Origin: Thalassotalea marina | GTDB taxonomy: Bacteria > Pseudomonadota > Gammaproteobacteria > Enterobacterales > Alteromonadaceae | Direction of reading: 5' to 3' | NCBI RefSeq assembly: GCF_014656435.1 | Contig: NZ_BNCK01000001.1 | Span: 496,001-560,000 of the forward strand | Length of the DNA stretch: 64,000 nt | In this document: piece by piece, positions 9,921 to 18,372 of the stretch | Position numbering within the stretch: the stretch's first letter is position 1 | Layout: each line of letters begins with the position of its first letter | Translations under genes and position numbers: made by a program | The notes under the pieces: generated by a model | The model's input: only the letters and a program-made list of their open reading frames with translations | Database searches by the model: none | What the model was told of the DNA's origin: nothing

Positions 9921-10709
9921 GTGATAGATATGTTTTCACTTAAAGGGCAAGTTGCTCTAGTTACAGGTGCTTATGGGCATTTAGGCAAATCAATTACTTA
10001 CGCATTAGCAGAAGCTGGCGCTCAAGTTATTATACAAGGGCGAGATAAGGACAAAATTGCTTCATTAGCCGCTGAACTAAATTCCCTATCTTATGACGTT
10101 AAAGAGGCATGTTTTGATATCACTGATAAAGATGCAACTGCCCAATATTTTGAACAAGCAAATTTACATAAATTAAATGTATTAGTTAATAATGCTTATT
10201 CTGGGGTTGGTGGAACAATAAAAACATCTACTGAGCAACAATACCATGACGCCTATGACATTGGCTTGGTTAGTGTGCAACGATTGTTTAAACTCACGTT
10301 GCCACTGCTTGAACAAGGGGTGATTGAAGACAATAATGCTAGTTGCATCAATATCGCTTCTATGTACGGTCTAGTGTCACCTGATTTTGCTATTTACGAG
10401 TCAGAACAAGGCTCAAACCCACCATTTTATGGTGCAGTAAAAGCGGCACTATTGCAGTGGACACGGTACTGTGCTGTGCAATTTGCCAAACAAGGTATTC
10501 GAATAAATGCCATCGCACCAGGGCCATTTCCCAATAAAATTGTGCAACAAGACAAAGCGTTTATCAGTCGATTACAGGATAAATCTCCTATGGGGCGTAT
10601 TGGCAAACCTGATGAAATTAAAGGCGCTATTGTCTATTTGGCCTCTAAAGCGTCATCATATGTCACAGGAGAAAATATTTCAGTTGATGGTGGCTGGACA
10701 GCTTGGTGA
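9921..10709 (+). CDS. SDR-family NAD(P)-dependent oxidoreductase
   Basis: Classical short-chain dehydrogenase/reductase of 262 residues. It has the cofactor motif TGAYGHLG (15-22), a NNAYSG segment in place of the usual NNAG, and the catalytic Ser147, Tyr170 and Lys174 (FYGAVKAA). The ending (VTGENISVDGGWT) is typical of the family. The GTG at 9921 is chosen because a GGGAGAG site lies 5 bases before it; an ATG nine bases later is too far from that site. It follows pseF by one base and belongs to the nonulosonate operon. Substrate unknown; a keto-sugar or the side chain of the modified nonulosonate is plausible. Confidence 0.85.
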   Translation: MIDMFSLKGQVALVTGAYGHLGKSITYALAEAGAQVIIQGRDKDKIASLAAELNSLSYDVKEACFDITDKDATAQYFEQANLHKLNVLVNNAYSGVGGTIKTSTEQQYHDAYDIGLVSVQRLFKLTLPLLEQGVIEDNNASCINIASMYGLVSPDFAIYESEQGSNPPFYGAVKAALLQWTRYCAVQFAKQGIRINAIAPGPFPNKIVQQDKAFISRLQDKSPMGRIGKPDEIKGAIVYLASKASSYVTGENISVDGGWTAW

Positions 10710-10776
10710 GTTTAAATACTAAAGCCCAATACAGTTCTATTGTGCTAAAAGCGTAAAGAAGAAAACTGGAGAGTAA

Positions 10777-11505
10777 ATGCATTCATACGTATTTTTGTCA
10801 GAGCAAGGTAGGCATAGCGTAACTTATCAGCATTTGTGCCGTTTAATACCTGGTGATTGGCATTGGATTAAACATGAAGAGCAATTTACTGCGTCTGTGT
10901 TACAGGAACTAAGCCCCCAATTTGTTTTTGTTCCCCATTGGTCCTATAAAATCGCAAAAGAGATAACGGAACGTTTTCAATGTGTCATGTTTCATATGAC
11001 AGATTTACCTTATGGGCGAGGTGGTAGCCCTTTACAAAACTTAATTGTAAGAGGTAAAACAAGCACACAATTAACGGCGTTTAAGTGTATGGGCTCTATG
11101 GATGCAGGGCCTATTTACGCCAAGTTACCTTTATCATTGCAGGGTTCTGCCACTGAAATTTTTGCTCGGGCAGACGAATTAGTAATTTCTTTAATTGAAT
11201 TGATTATTAAACATAACATAACCCCTGAAGCACAAAGTGGTGAGTCAGAAATATTTGTCCGTCGAAATCAAGCGCAAAGTGATATTGCACCGTTATTTAT
11301 TGATGGCAGTAACTTGCATCCTGAATCCACTAAAGAAAAAGCCCCATTAATTCAAATATATGATCATATTCGAATGTTAGATGCTCAAGGCTACCCCAGG
11401 GCATATATGCAAGGGAAAAAAATTCGAGCGGAATTTTCTGATGCCAAGCAAACCGCGGAAGGAATAAAAGCCACTGTGCTTTTTAGAGAAATAAGTGATG
11501 AATGA
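10777..11505 (+). CDS. Formyltransferase-family protein (Fmt/ArnA-like)
   Basis: A 242-residue protein with a formyltransferase fold that uses N10-formyltetrahydrofolate. The core motif FHMTDLPYGRGGSP (72-85) aligns with the catalytic region of Fmt and ArnA, and MDAGPIY (108-114) supplies the conserved Asp109. His73 is kept, but the Asn that normally stands two residues before it is Met71. This is seen in the sequence and may mark a subfamily rather than loss of function. In a pseudaminate cluster it probably N-formylates an amino sugar, like PseJ-type enzymes. It has a GGAGAG ribosome site and ends overlapping pseI. Confidence 0.8.
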   Translation: MHSYVFLSEQGRHSVTYQHLCRLIPGDWHWIKHEEQFTASVLQELSPQFVFVPHWSYKIAKEITERFQCVMFHMTDLPYGRGGSPLQNLIVRGKTSTQLTAFKCMGSMDAGPIYAKLPLSLQGSATEIFARADELVISLIELIIKHNITPEAQSGESEIFVRRNQAQSDIAPLFIDGSNLHPESTKEKAPLIQIYDHIRMLDAQGYPRAYMQGKKIRAEFSDAKQTAEGIKATVLFREISDE

Positions 11506-12550
11506 AATATATATAGACGGCCGTAGTATTGGTCAACAACATGTTCCCTTTGTAATTGCAGAACTCTCTGGTAATCATGGCCAGTCTTTTGACTACGCAA
11601 AAAGCATGATTGATGCCGCTGCAGAAGCAGGTGCACATGCCATCAAATTACAAACTTATACTGCCGATACCATGACCTTAGCGTGTGAGTTGCCCGACTT
11701 TCAAATTGATGAACAAAATAACCTCTGGAAAGGTCAATCGTTGCATACACTTTATCAACAAGCTTACACTCCTTGGGAGTGGCATGAAGCGCTATTTGGC
11801 TATGCAAAAAGCAAAGGTTTAATTGCGTTTAGTTCACCGTTTGATATTTCAGCGGTAGACTTTTTAGAAACACTTGATGTGCCATGTTATAAAATAGCAT
11901 CCTTTGAAAATAACGACTTGCCGTTAATAAAACGGATTGCCCAAACAGGGAAACCCGTCATCATGTCGACCGGTATGGCCTCACTAACTGAGATATCAGA
12001 GGCGGTAGATACCCTGCGTACTAACGGTTGTAGTGATTTTGTCCTACTAAAATGTACTAGTGCTTACCCTGCCTTGGCTAGTGAGGCTAACTTGGCAACC
12101 ATTACCCATTTAGCCAATACCTTCAATTGTCCTGTTGGTTTGTCAGATCATACATTAGGACTGGGAGTCGCTTTGGCGAGTGTACCGCTGGGGGCTTGCG
12201 TTATCGAAAAGCATTTTGTGTTATCACGAGATCATGGTGGTGTTGACGCAGCCTTTTCACTGGAGCCCGAAGAATTAGCCATGTTGGTGAGAGAAAGTAA
12301 AAGAGCGTTTGAAGCTGTTGGTATGGTTACCTATGGCGGTACCGTTATTGAACAAGATTCTAAAAAATACCGACGCTCAATTTATATCAGTAAAGATGTC
12401 AAAAAAGGCGATATTTTATCTGCAGAAAACCTTCGAATTGTGCGTCCTGGTTTTGGTTTAGCACCTAAATATTGGCAACAGGTGTTAGGCTCAAGGGTAA
12501 CAAAAGACGCAACTCTCGGCACAGCCCTAACATGGGAGCATATCAAGTGA
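11498..12550 (+). CDS. pseI: PseI, pseudaminic acid synthase
   Basis: Condenses the 2,4-diacetamido-2,4,6-trideoxy-altrose with phosphoenolpyruvate to make the nine-carbon acid. The 350-residue protein has the NeuB barrel, beginning IAELSGNHGQSFDYAK with IKLQTYTADT and later GLSDHTLG and IEKHF, followed by a C-terminal SAF/antifreeze-like domain from about residue 290 (RRSIYISKDVKKGDILS). An ATG at 11498 directly after an in-frame GTG gives the usual start. It overlaps the formyltransferase stop by 8 bases. Assignment to Pse rather than sialic or legionaminic acid rests on pseB, pseC and pseG in the same locus. Confidence 0.94.
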   Translation: MNEIYIDGRSIGQQHVPFVIAELSGNHGQSFDYAKSMIDAAAEAGAHAIKLQTYTADTMTLACELPDFQIDEQNNLWKGQSLHTLYQQAYTPWEWHEALFGYAKSKGLIAFSSPFDISAVDFLETLDVPCYKIASFENNDLPLIKRIAQTGKPVIMSTGMASLTEISEAVDTLRTNGCSDFVLLKCTSAYPALASEANLATITHLANTFNCPVGLSDHTLGLGVALASVPLGACVIEKHFVLSRDHGGVDAAFSLEPEELAMLVRESKRAFEAVGMVTYGGTVIEQDSKKYRRSIYISKDVKKGDILSAENLRIVRPGFGLAPKYWQQVLGSRVTKDATLGTALTWEHIK

Positions 12551-13212
12551 AAACAGTATTAGTTGTAGCGGCTCACAGTGATGATGAAGTTTTAGGTTGT
12601 GGTGCCACTATTGCAAAACATGTAACTGAAGGTGATCAGGTTCATTTGTTAGTGTTAACTAATGGAGTTTCCGCCAGAGAGGGGGCGAATGATACCGATA
12701 TTGCATCACGAGAGCTGGCATTAAGTAATGCAGCTAAAACCCTAGGAATCCATAAGGTGGTTCAGTGTGATTTTCCTGATAACCAACTAGATAGTGTCGC
12801 GTTATTAGATATTGTGCAGTGTATTGAAAATAAAACCCAAGGTTTAAGCCCTGATATTATTTATACCCACAATGCCAGTGACTTAAACATTGACCATCAG
12901 CTTACCTGTAGAGCGGTACAAACGGCCTTTAGGCCACAACCTGATTGTTCGGTAAAAACTATTCTAACGTTTGAAGTGTTATCTAGTACAGAATGGCAAT
13001 TTACCGAGCAAAAATTTTCTGCCAATTGGTTTGTTGATGTTAGTGACTTTATAGAGCAAAAAATTACCGCAATGCAGTGTTATCAATACGAACTTCGAGC
13101 ATTTCCTCATCCTCGTTCTGTCGAAGGTATAAAAATACTCGCTAACTACCACGGCATGCGTATCGGGGTTTCATATGCTGAAGCATTTCAGGTATTGCGC
13201 CATTTAACATGA
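12547..13212 (+). CDS. PIG-L (LmbE) family N-deacetylase
   Basis: Zinc-dependent deacetylase of 221 residues. The metal site AHSDDE lies at 9-14 and the second part HNASDLNIDH follows near 107-116. The GTG start at 12547 is chosen because GGGAG lies 8 bases before it and it overlaps the pseI stop (GTGA). Family members remove N-acetyl groups from sugars. Here it would free an amine on the nonulosonate or its precursor, which the nearby formyltransferase or acyl module could then re-acylate. That order is inference. It is not part of the standard six-step pseudaminate route. Confidence 0.86.
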   Translation: MKTVLVVAAHSDDEVLGCGATIAKHVTEGDQVHLLVLTNGVSAREGANDTDIASRELALSNAAKTLGIHKVVQCDFPDNQLDSVALLDIVQCIENKTQGLSPDIIYTHNASDLNIDHQLTCRAVQTAFRPQPDCSVKTILTFEVLSSTEWQFTEQKFSANWFVDVSDFIEQKITAMQCYQYELRAFPHPRSVEGIKILANYHGMRIGVSYAEAFQVLRHLT

Positions 13213-14237
13213 TAAATAAACGGGTATTATTTAGGTTTGATGCTAATGCAGAAATGGGTACAGGCCACGCGATGCGCTGTTTTGCTTTGATACAAGCCTT
13301 ACAAAAAGCCAGTGTTGAGGTTTACGTTCTCGCCAAAGAATTGCCCTCATTTTTCATAGAAAAATTGACAAAGTCAGGTGTTACCTACCTTCTTTTAGCA
13401 GATAAGACCATTGATAGTGAACTTACTCAAATAGAAAAAACTATCGCTGTTTATCAAATTGACATTGTGTTACTTGATGGTTATCACTTCGACAGTGCCT
13501 ATCGGCAGCAACTGAGCAACTTTAAGGTAAAGCTGATTGCATTTGATGATACTAAATCACTTGAAGATCTTTATTGTCATGGTGTTATCAATGCACTTCC
13601 TAATGCTCATCAACTGATGTATCAGAATTCACCCTATCTGGAAAAAGCTTTTTTAGGATTATCTTTTGCACTTTTAAGAGAAGAATTTCATCACATTAAA
13701 GTAAAGCCATTGGCTGAAAAACAGAAAATATTAGTGTGTTTTGGTGGTAGTGATATTGGCGGCTTAACTTTTAATGTGTGCCAACAACTTGTTGCTAAAT
13801 TACCTAAGAAAATAGTTGAGCAAATTGAAGTGGTGGTCGGGCAGTTAGCACCAAACAAAAGCAGATTAAAGGCGCTAGCACAAACACACGGTTTCACTTA
13901 TACAGAGCAATGCAACAATATGGCTGAATTGCTTAATGATTGTTATTTTGCTGTTGCTGCACCTGGCAGTATAGTCTATGAACTAGCTTATTGTCGTGTA
14001 CCTAGTGTGTTTTTTACGGTCGCAGATAACCAAATCATGTCGGCGCAGCAGCACCAATTAAAAGGCTGGTGTAACGTAGTTAATGGATTGGATGACCAAC
14101 AAGTAAGGTTAGGAATAAGTATGGCAATTGAGCTTTTAAAAAATAAAGCGCAACTAAATAAAATGTATAGTGCCACACAAGGGCTCGTTGATCTTGATGG
14201 TGGGCAAAGAATTGCCACTGAAATCATACGTTGGTAG
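13209..14237 (+). CDS. pseG: PseG, UDP-sugar hydrolase
   Basis: Removes UDP from UDP-2,4-diacetamido-trideoxy-altropyranose, giving the free sugar for PseI. The 342-residue protein has the PseG N-terminal signature RFDANAEMGTGHAMRC, with the catalytic-type His20 after MGTG, and a GT-B-like C-terminal half (CFGGSDIGG, later AAPGSIVYELAYCRVP). It overlaps the deacetylase by four bases (ATGA). It is longer than the shortest PseG proteins but has no extra domain. Confidence 0.92.
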   Translation: MINKRVLFRFDANAEMGTGHAMRCFALIQALQKASVEVYVLAKELPSFFIEKLTKSGVTYLLLADKTIDSELTQIEKTIAVYQIDIVLLDGYHFDSAYRQQLSNFKVKLIAFDDTKSLEDLYCHGVINALPNAHQLMYQNSPYLEKAFLGLSFALLREEFHHIKVKPLAEKQKILVCFGGSDIGGLTFNVCQQLVAKLPKKIVEQIEVVVGQLAPNKSRLKALAQTHGFTYTEQCNNMAELLNDCYFAVAAPGSIVYELAYCRVPSVFFTVADNQIMSAQQHQLKGWCNVVNGLDDQQVRLGISMAIELLKNKAQLNKMYSATQGLVDLDGGQRIATEIIRW

Positions 14238-14250
14238 TACAGGAGCGAAT

Positions 14251-14805
14251 TTGTTTAGCACAATTAATAAGTATGGTGTTTCGTTAACACCAATTGCTGA
14301 AAAAGACATAGAAACTATTCGTTGCTGGCGAAACCACCCTGAGGTTTCAAGATTTATGTTTTCACAAGATTTTATTTCGCCAGAACAACAGCAAGCTTGG
14401 TTTTCATCAGTATCGCAAAAATTGAATGAATGCTACTACATGGTTACGTTTCGTGACCAAGAATTTGGTGTGGTTTATGCAAAGTCATTAGATAACCAAG
14501 CTCTTTATCAAGCTAAATTTATTGAACCAGGTTTATACCTAGACCCGGCCAGTCAGCTAAAAAGTAGCCTGTTAGCCTTTGCACCGTCGCTTGCTTTACT
14601 TGATGAGTTTTTTTCTCAAGGTCAATGTGAACAATTTACAGCGCAAGTGTTAACGGAGAATACCAGTGCGTTGAGGTATAACAAAAGTTTAGGTTATGTC
14701 ATTGACTCAACAAGATCGAGCGAAGAAATATTGACCATGCACCTTAGCGCACAGCAGTTTGAGCAAGCGACAAGTAAAATAGGTGGATTATTGTCCCGTT
14801 ACTAG
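14251..14805 (+). CDS. pseH: PseH-type GNAT N-acetyltransferase
   Basis: Acetyl-CoA-dependent N-acetyltransferase for C4 of the altrosamine intermediate. The start is decided by the ribosome site: AGGAG lies 5 bases before a TTG at 14251, giving 184 residues, while the longer in-frame form would run 68 bases into pseG. The protein opens with GVSLTPIAEKDIETIRCWRNHPEVSRFMF, a shape typical of PseH (short extract: CWRNHPEVSRFMF), and ends with the GNAT pattern VLTENTSALRYNKSLGY. It completes the set PseB-C-H-G-I-F. Confidence 0.88.
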   Translation: MFSTINKYGVSLTPIAEKDIETIRCWRNHPEVSRFMFSQDFISPEQQQAWFSSVSQKLNECYYMVTFRDQEFGVVYAKSLDNQALYQAKFIEPGLYLDPASQLKSSLLAFAPSLALLDEFFSQGQCEQFTAQVLTENTSALRYNKSLGYVIDSTRSSEEILTMHLSAQQFEQATSKIGGLLSRY

Positions 14806-14894
14806 GCAAATTTCATAAAACCGTTGATTGTCAAAGGCGTAGCGCTAATAATCTAGGATAACGCTCGTACATATTAAACAAGAAGAGAATATAC

Positions 14895-15146
14895 ATGCCA
14901 GCTCAGCAAACCTTAATTGAAGCATTTGCCGTCGCTTTAGAAATTGAACCGCAAGAGGTTGTTGATTCACTTACTTATAGCGAACATCCTAAGTGGGACT
15001 CAACGGCACATATGATACTTGTTGCACAACTGGAAGCTGACTTTGATGTTATGTTTGAAATTGATGACATTATCGATATGAGTTCAGTGAAAAAAGCAAA
15101 AGAAATATTGACCAAATATCAACCTTCATTATCGTTTGATGGTTAA
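14895..15146 (+). CDS. Acyl carrier protein
   Basis: An 83-residue acidic ACP. The phosphopantetheine attachment site is Ser36 in WDSTAHM, which fits the short DS motif of polysaccharide-cluster ACPs rather than the DSLD of fatty-acid AcpP. The rest is the four-helix pattern with ILVAQLEADF and the IDDIIDM recognition helix. It opens a five-gene module (ACP, SDR, ligase, LuxE, LuxC), 89 bases after pseH. That gap has no firm promoter, though weak -35/-10 pairs can be drawn. Its likely role is to carry a short or hydroxylated acyl group for glycan decoration. Confidence 0.88.
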   Translation: MPAQQTLIEAFAVALEIEPQEVVDSLTYSEHPKWDSTAHMILVAQLEADFDVMFEIDDIIDMSSVKKAKEILTKYQPSLSFDG

Positions 15147-15154
15147 GGGCTAAT

Positions 15155-15886
15155 ATGGATAATGTTCTGGTTACAGGCGCATACGGCGGTATTGGCACAG
15201 CTGTTTGCCGTGCATATGCTAAATTAGGTGCTCACTTGATTATTGTAGGGCGCGACCTTGATAAACTAAATACGCTAAAAAAATCACTTGAGAGTGAATT
15301 CAGCGCTAGTACTACGATGCAATGTATTGATCTTAATCAGCCAGAACAAATCAATGCTATGTGTAATACCCTGAGAAAACAAGTGGGTTCAATTGATGTA
15401 ATGGTGCATTGTGCGGGCATGATGCATGAAGCACCGCTTATGATGACACGACCAGAAGAAATTACTGATCTCGTTAGCACTAATATCATCAGCAGTATTC
15501 AAGTTACCCAAGCAATTAGCAAGTTAATGATCCGTCAGAAAAAAGGCGCTATTACCCTAATGAGCTCTATTGTTGCTAAACAGGGGGCAGCGGGACAATC
15601 AGTCTATTGTGCAAGTAAAGCGGCAATAGACGGCTTAGTTGTGTCATTAGCACAAGAGCTTGGCGCATTAAACATTCGTGTCAATGCAATTGCTCCAGGT
15701 TTTATCGAAACACCTTTAGTTGCTCATTACGATGACGAACAGCGAAAATCACTGACCAGCAAAGTAGCACTTAAACGTTTAGGTACGCCAAACGATATTG
15801 CCAAGGTGGCCTGCTTTTTATCATCACCAGCAGCAAGCTACATTACCGGGCAAATTATTTCGGTTGATGGTGGGCTTAGGCTTTAG
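15155..15886 (+). CDS. FabG-like short-chain dehydrogenase/reductase
   Basis: A 243-residue SDR with TGAYGGIG (7-14), HCAG at 85-88, catalytic Ser138, Tyr151 and Lys155 (YCASKAA), and the ISVDGG ending of FabG-type enzymes. It follows the ACP by 8 bases, so reduction of a 3-oxoacyl-ACP or similar carrier-bound group is the natural reading; a sugar substrate cannot be excluded. It lies in one run with the ligase, with only 4 bases to the next start. Confidence 0.86.
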   Translation: MDNVLVTGAYGGIGTAVCRAYAKLGAHLIIVGRDLDKLNTLKKSLESEFSASTTMQCIDLNQPEQINAMCNTLRKQVGSIDVMVHCAGMMHEAPLMMTRPEEITDLVSTNIISSIQVTQAISKLMIRQKKGAITLMSSIVAKQGAAGQSVYCASKAAIDGLVVSLAQELGALNIRVNAIAPGFIETPLVAHYDDEQRKSLTSKVALKRLGTPNDIAKVACFLSSPAASYITGQIISVDGGLRL

Positions 15887-15890
15887 CCCA

Positions 15891-17309
15891 ATGAATCAAT
15901 ACTTTTGGCAAACCGATGTTCTTGCAAACTGCTATGCTGACAACGTAGCGCTATCATGTGCCCAAACAGGCCGTCAGTTAAGTTATAAAGAACTTGAAGC
16001 GGCAATAAAACTTGCTCAACAGTCATTAGCCATTGATAAAAAGTTATTGGTATTAATTAAAGCTAAGCCAAGTATCGATTTTGTTGTTTATTACCTGGCA
16101 TGTTTACGTATAGGACATACAGCATGGTTAATTGATCCCGAAACGTCGCAACTCGTGTTAGATAATTGGTTTGAACGTTATCAATTTGATATGGTGATTG
16201 ATGACGGCAATTTATTTTGGCGGAAGACGAGCCAACCTATTGATACTCCTATAGCAGACAATCTTGCTTTGTTACTTTCGACCTCTGGCTCAACCGGGAG
16301 CGCCAAATTGGTCAAATTAAGTGTGGAAAACATAGCCAGCAATTGCCAGGCAATTTGTACCTATTTACCGATAAAAGGTACTGCCATTACCACCTTACCG
16401 TTTCACTATAGTTTTGGCTTATCCATTTTACATACCCATCTTGCTAGTGGTGCACAACTTGTGTTGAGTGCTAGTAGTATTGTCACTAAAGATTTTTGGC
16501 AGTTATTTGAACTGCATCAAGCCCATTGTTTTTATGGGGTTCCTCATCAATTTGCCATGTTAAGTCGTTTGGGCTTAGCTCGACTAAAATTGCATTGTCT
16601 TGAATACTTTGCGGTTGCTGGTGGTAAACTACCAGAAAAATATGCCGAGGAACTGGCGATTTGGTGTCATGATAATCACAAACAGTTGTTTATCATGTAT
16701 GGACAAACAGAGGCGACTGCGCGAATCAGTTATTTGCCGCCTAATAAAGCACTAGCTAAACCTAACTCGATTGGACAAGCAATTCCAAATGGTAAGTTGT
16801 GGTTATTAGATAATAAAGGTTGCTTAATTACGGAGCCAAAGAAGAAGGGGCAGCTATATTATCAGGGAAAAAACGTGATGTTAGGTTATGCACAACAACG
16901 TGATGATCTTGTCGTTACTGAATCATCTGAACAATTGGCGACAGGCGATCTTGCATATTTTGATGATGACGGTGATTTTTATATAACAGGACGAGAAAAA
17001 CGAATCGCGAAAGCCCAAGGTATTAGAATTAACCTAGACGAGATTGAACAATATATTGTTGAGCAAAATTCTCAAATTGAAAGTGTTGCTGTAATAGAAC
17101 TAGATGAAAAGTTGTTTGTGTTGCTTGTTTGGCCAGGAGCAACTGAATTGGATAGTAAAGCGCTAAAATCAGCGCTTGGTCAATTTCTAAAACTACATGG
17201 CAGTATGTTAGTTGTTAGATTACTGACAAGTTTGCCTCGATTGTCGTCAGGGAAAGTTGATTATGCAAGCATAACCGCACAATGTCTAAAAGGAGATTGT
17301 AGTGATTAA
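15891..17309 (+). CDS. AMP-dependent acyl ligase (ANL superfamily)
   Basis: Adenylate-forming enzyme of 472 residues, somewhat short for the family. The phosphate-binding loop is TSGSTGSAKLVK (131-142); MYGQTEATARISY and the GDLAYFDDDGDFYITGRE region (core motifs A5-A8, with the TGR Arg) are present, and the ending SGKVDYA supplies a Lys where the catalytic A10 lysine lies. It probably loads a carboxylic acid onto the neighbouring ACP. The ATG at 15891 is used; the longer frame would overlap the SDR gene by 89 bases. The last bases overlap the LuxE-like gene. Confidence 0.87.
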   Translation: MNQYFWQTDVLANCYADNVALSCAQTGRQLSYKELEAAIKLAQQSLAIDKKLLVLIKAKPSIDFVVYYLACLRIGHTAWLIDPETSQLVLDNWFERYQFDMVIDDGNLFWRKTSQPIDTPIADNLALLLSTSGSTGSAKLVKLSVENIASNCQAICTYLPIKGTAITTLPFHYSFGLSILHTHLASGAQLVLSASSIVTKDFWQLFELHQAHCFYGVPHQFAMLSRLGLARLKLHCLEYFAVAGGKLPEKYAEELAIWCHDNHKQLFIMYGQTEATARISYLPPNKALAKPNSIGQAIPNGKLWLLDNKGCLITEPKKKGQLYYQGKNVMLGYAQQRDDLVVTESSEQLATGDLAYFDDDGDFYITGREKRIAKAQGIRINLDEIEQYIVEQNSQIESVAVIELDEKLFVLLVWPGATELDSKALKSALGQFLKLHGSMLVVRLLTSLPRLSSGKVDYASITAQCLKGDCSD

Positions 17310-18372
17310 CTCTGCATGGCATAACTTAATCTCTCTAGCTCCTTATGCGCTATCGCACGAAGAAAAGGCGGCCATTTTTGCAAAATATGGTAATGAGCTC
17401 GTTAAGCATCATTATGAACATTGTCAGCCATATCAAAACATTCTCGATTTTTTTCATTTAACTGAGCAAACATTTGAGCAAGCGCCGCCCCTACATACCA
17501 GCATGTTTAAACTTCATGAACTGCGCTCTATACAACAAAACGATGTTTTTAAGGTCACCACTTCGTCAGGCACTACTGGCCAGCAAGTGTCGAAAATTTA
17601 TCTGGATAAAACAAATATCGCGCGTCAGCAAAAAATATTAAGCAGTATTGTTAAAGAATGGTTAGGGAATAAGCGATTACCTATGTTGATCATAGATCAT
17701 CCAAATGTGATCAAGGACCGGTTTTCATATTCTGCTCGAGGTGTTGGTATTCAAGGGTTATCTTTGTTTGGGCACCATCATACCTATGCATTAAATGAAG
17801 ACATGAGTATTAACTGGCCATGCGTTGAAGGTTTTATTGAACAATATAAAGATGAAAAAATTTTCATCTTTGGTTTTACTTTTATGGTGTGGCAATACTT
17901 GTTGCAGCTTTTGGATAAAAACCAAAAACGTTTTGAGCTCAGTAATGCGCTTTTATTACATAGCGGTGGTTGGAAGAAGCTTATTGACCAAGCGGTATCA
18001 AATGAGCAATTTAAAACAACGGCTCAACAATACCTTGGTGCGGTAAATGTCCACAATTTTTATGGCATGGTTGAGCAAACTGGCACCATTCATGTGGAAT
18101 GTGAACAAGGTCATTTGCATTGCCCTACGTGGAGCGATGTTCATGTAGTCTCACCTGATAACTTGATACCGTTACCGATAAAGAAAAGCGGTATCATTGA
18201 ATTACATTCCTTATTACCTACCAGTTACCCAGGACACAAAATTCTTACCGAAGATACCGGTTTTCTAGTTGGCATCGACGATTGTCCTTGTGGGCGAAAA
18301 GGGAAGTATTTTCAGGTGACGGGGCGCGTTAAACGCGCTGAAATTAGGGGGTGCAGTGATACACAATCTTAA
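17302..18372 (+). CDS. LuxE-like acyl-protein synthetase
   Basis: A 356-residue member of the LuxE family, which adenylates a fatty acid and moves it to an enzyme cysteine before reduction by LuxC. The ATP motif TSSGTTGQ lies at 87-94, with HNFYGMVEQTG near 250 and a Cys pair (CPCGRKG) near 329-335, in the region where LuxE carries its acyl-cysteine. GTG start with AGGAGA 6 bases upstream. No luciferase genes are present, so the aldehyde product must serve another purpose. It overlaps both neighbours, so it is made with them. Confidence 0.88.
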   Translation: MINSAWHNLISLAPYALSHEEKAAIFAKYGNELVKHHYEHCQPYQNILDFFHLTEQTFEQAPPLHTSMFKLHELRSIQQNDVFKVTTSSGTTGQQVSKIYLDKTNIARQQKILSSIVKEWLGNKRLPMLIIDHPNVIKDRFSYSARGVGIQGLSLFGHHHTYALNEDMSINWPCVEGFIEQYKDEKIFIFGFTFMVWQYLLQLLDKNQKRFELSNALLLHSGGWKKLIDQAVSNEQFKTTAQQYLGAVNVHNFYGMVEQTGTIHVECEQGHLHCPTWSDVHVVSPDNLIPLPIKKSGIIELHSLLPTSYPGHKILTEDTGFLVGIDDCPCGRKGKYFQVTGRVKRAEIRGCSDTQS

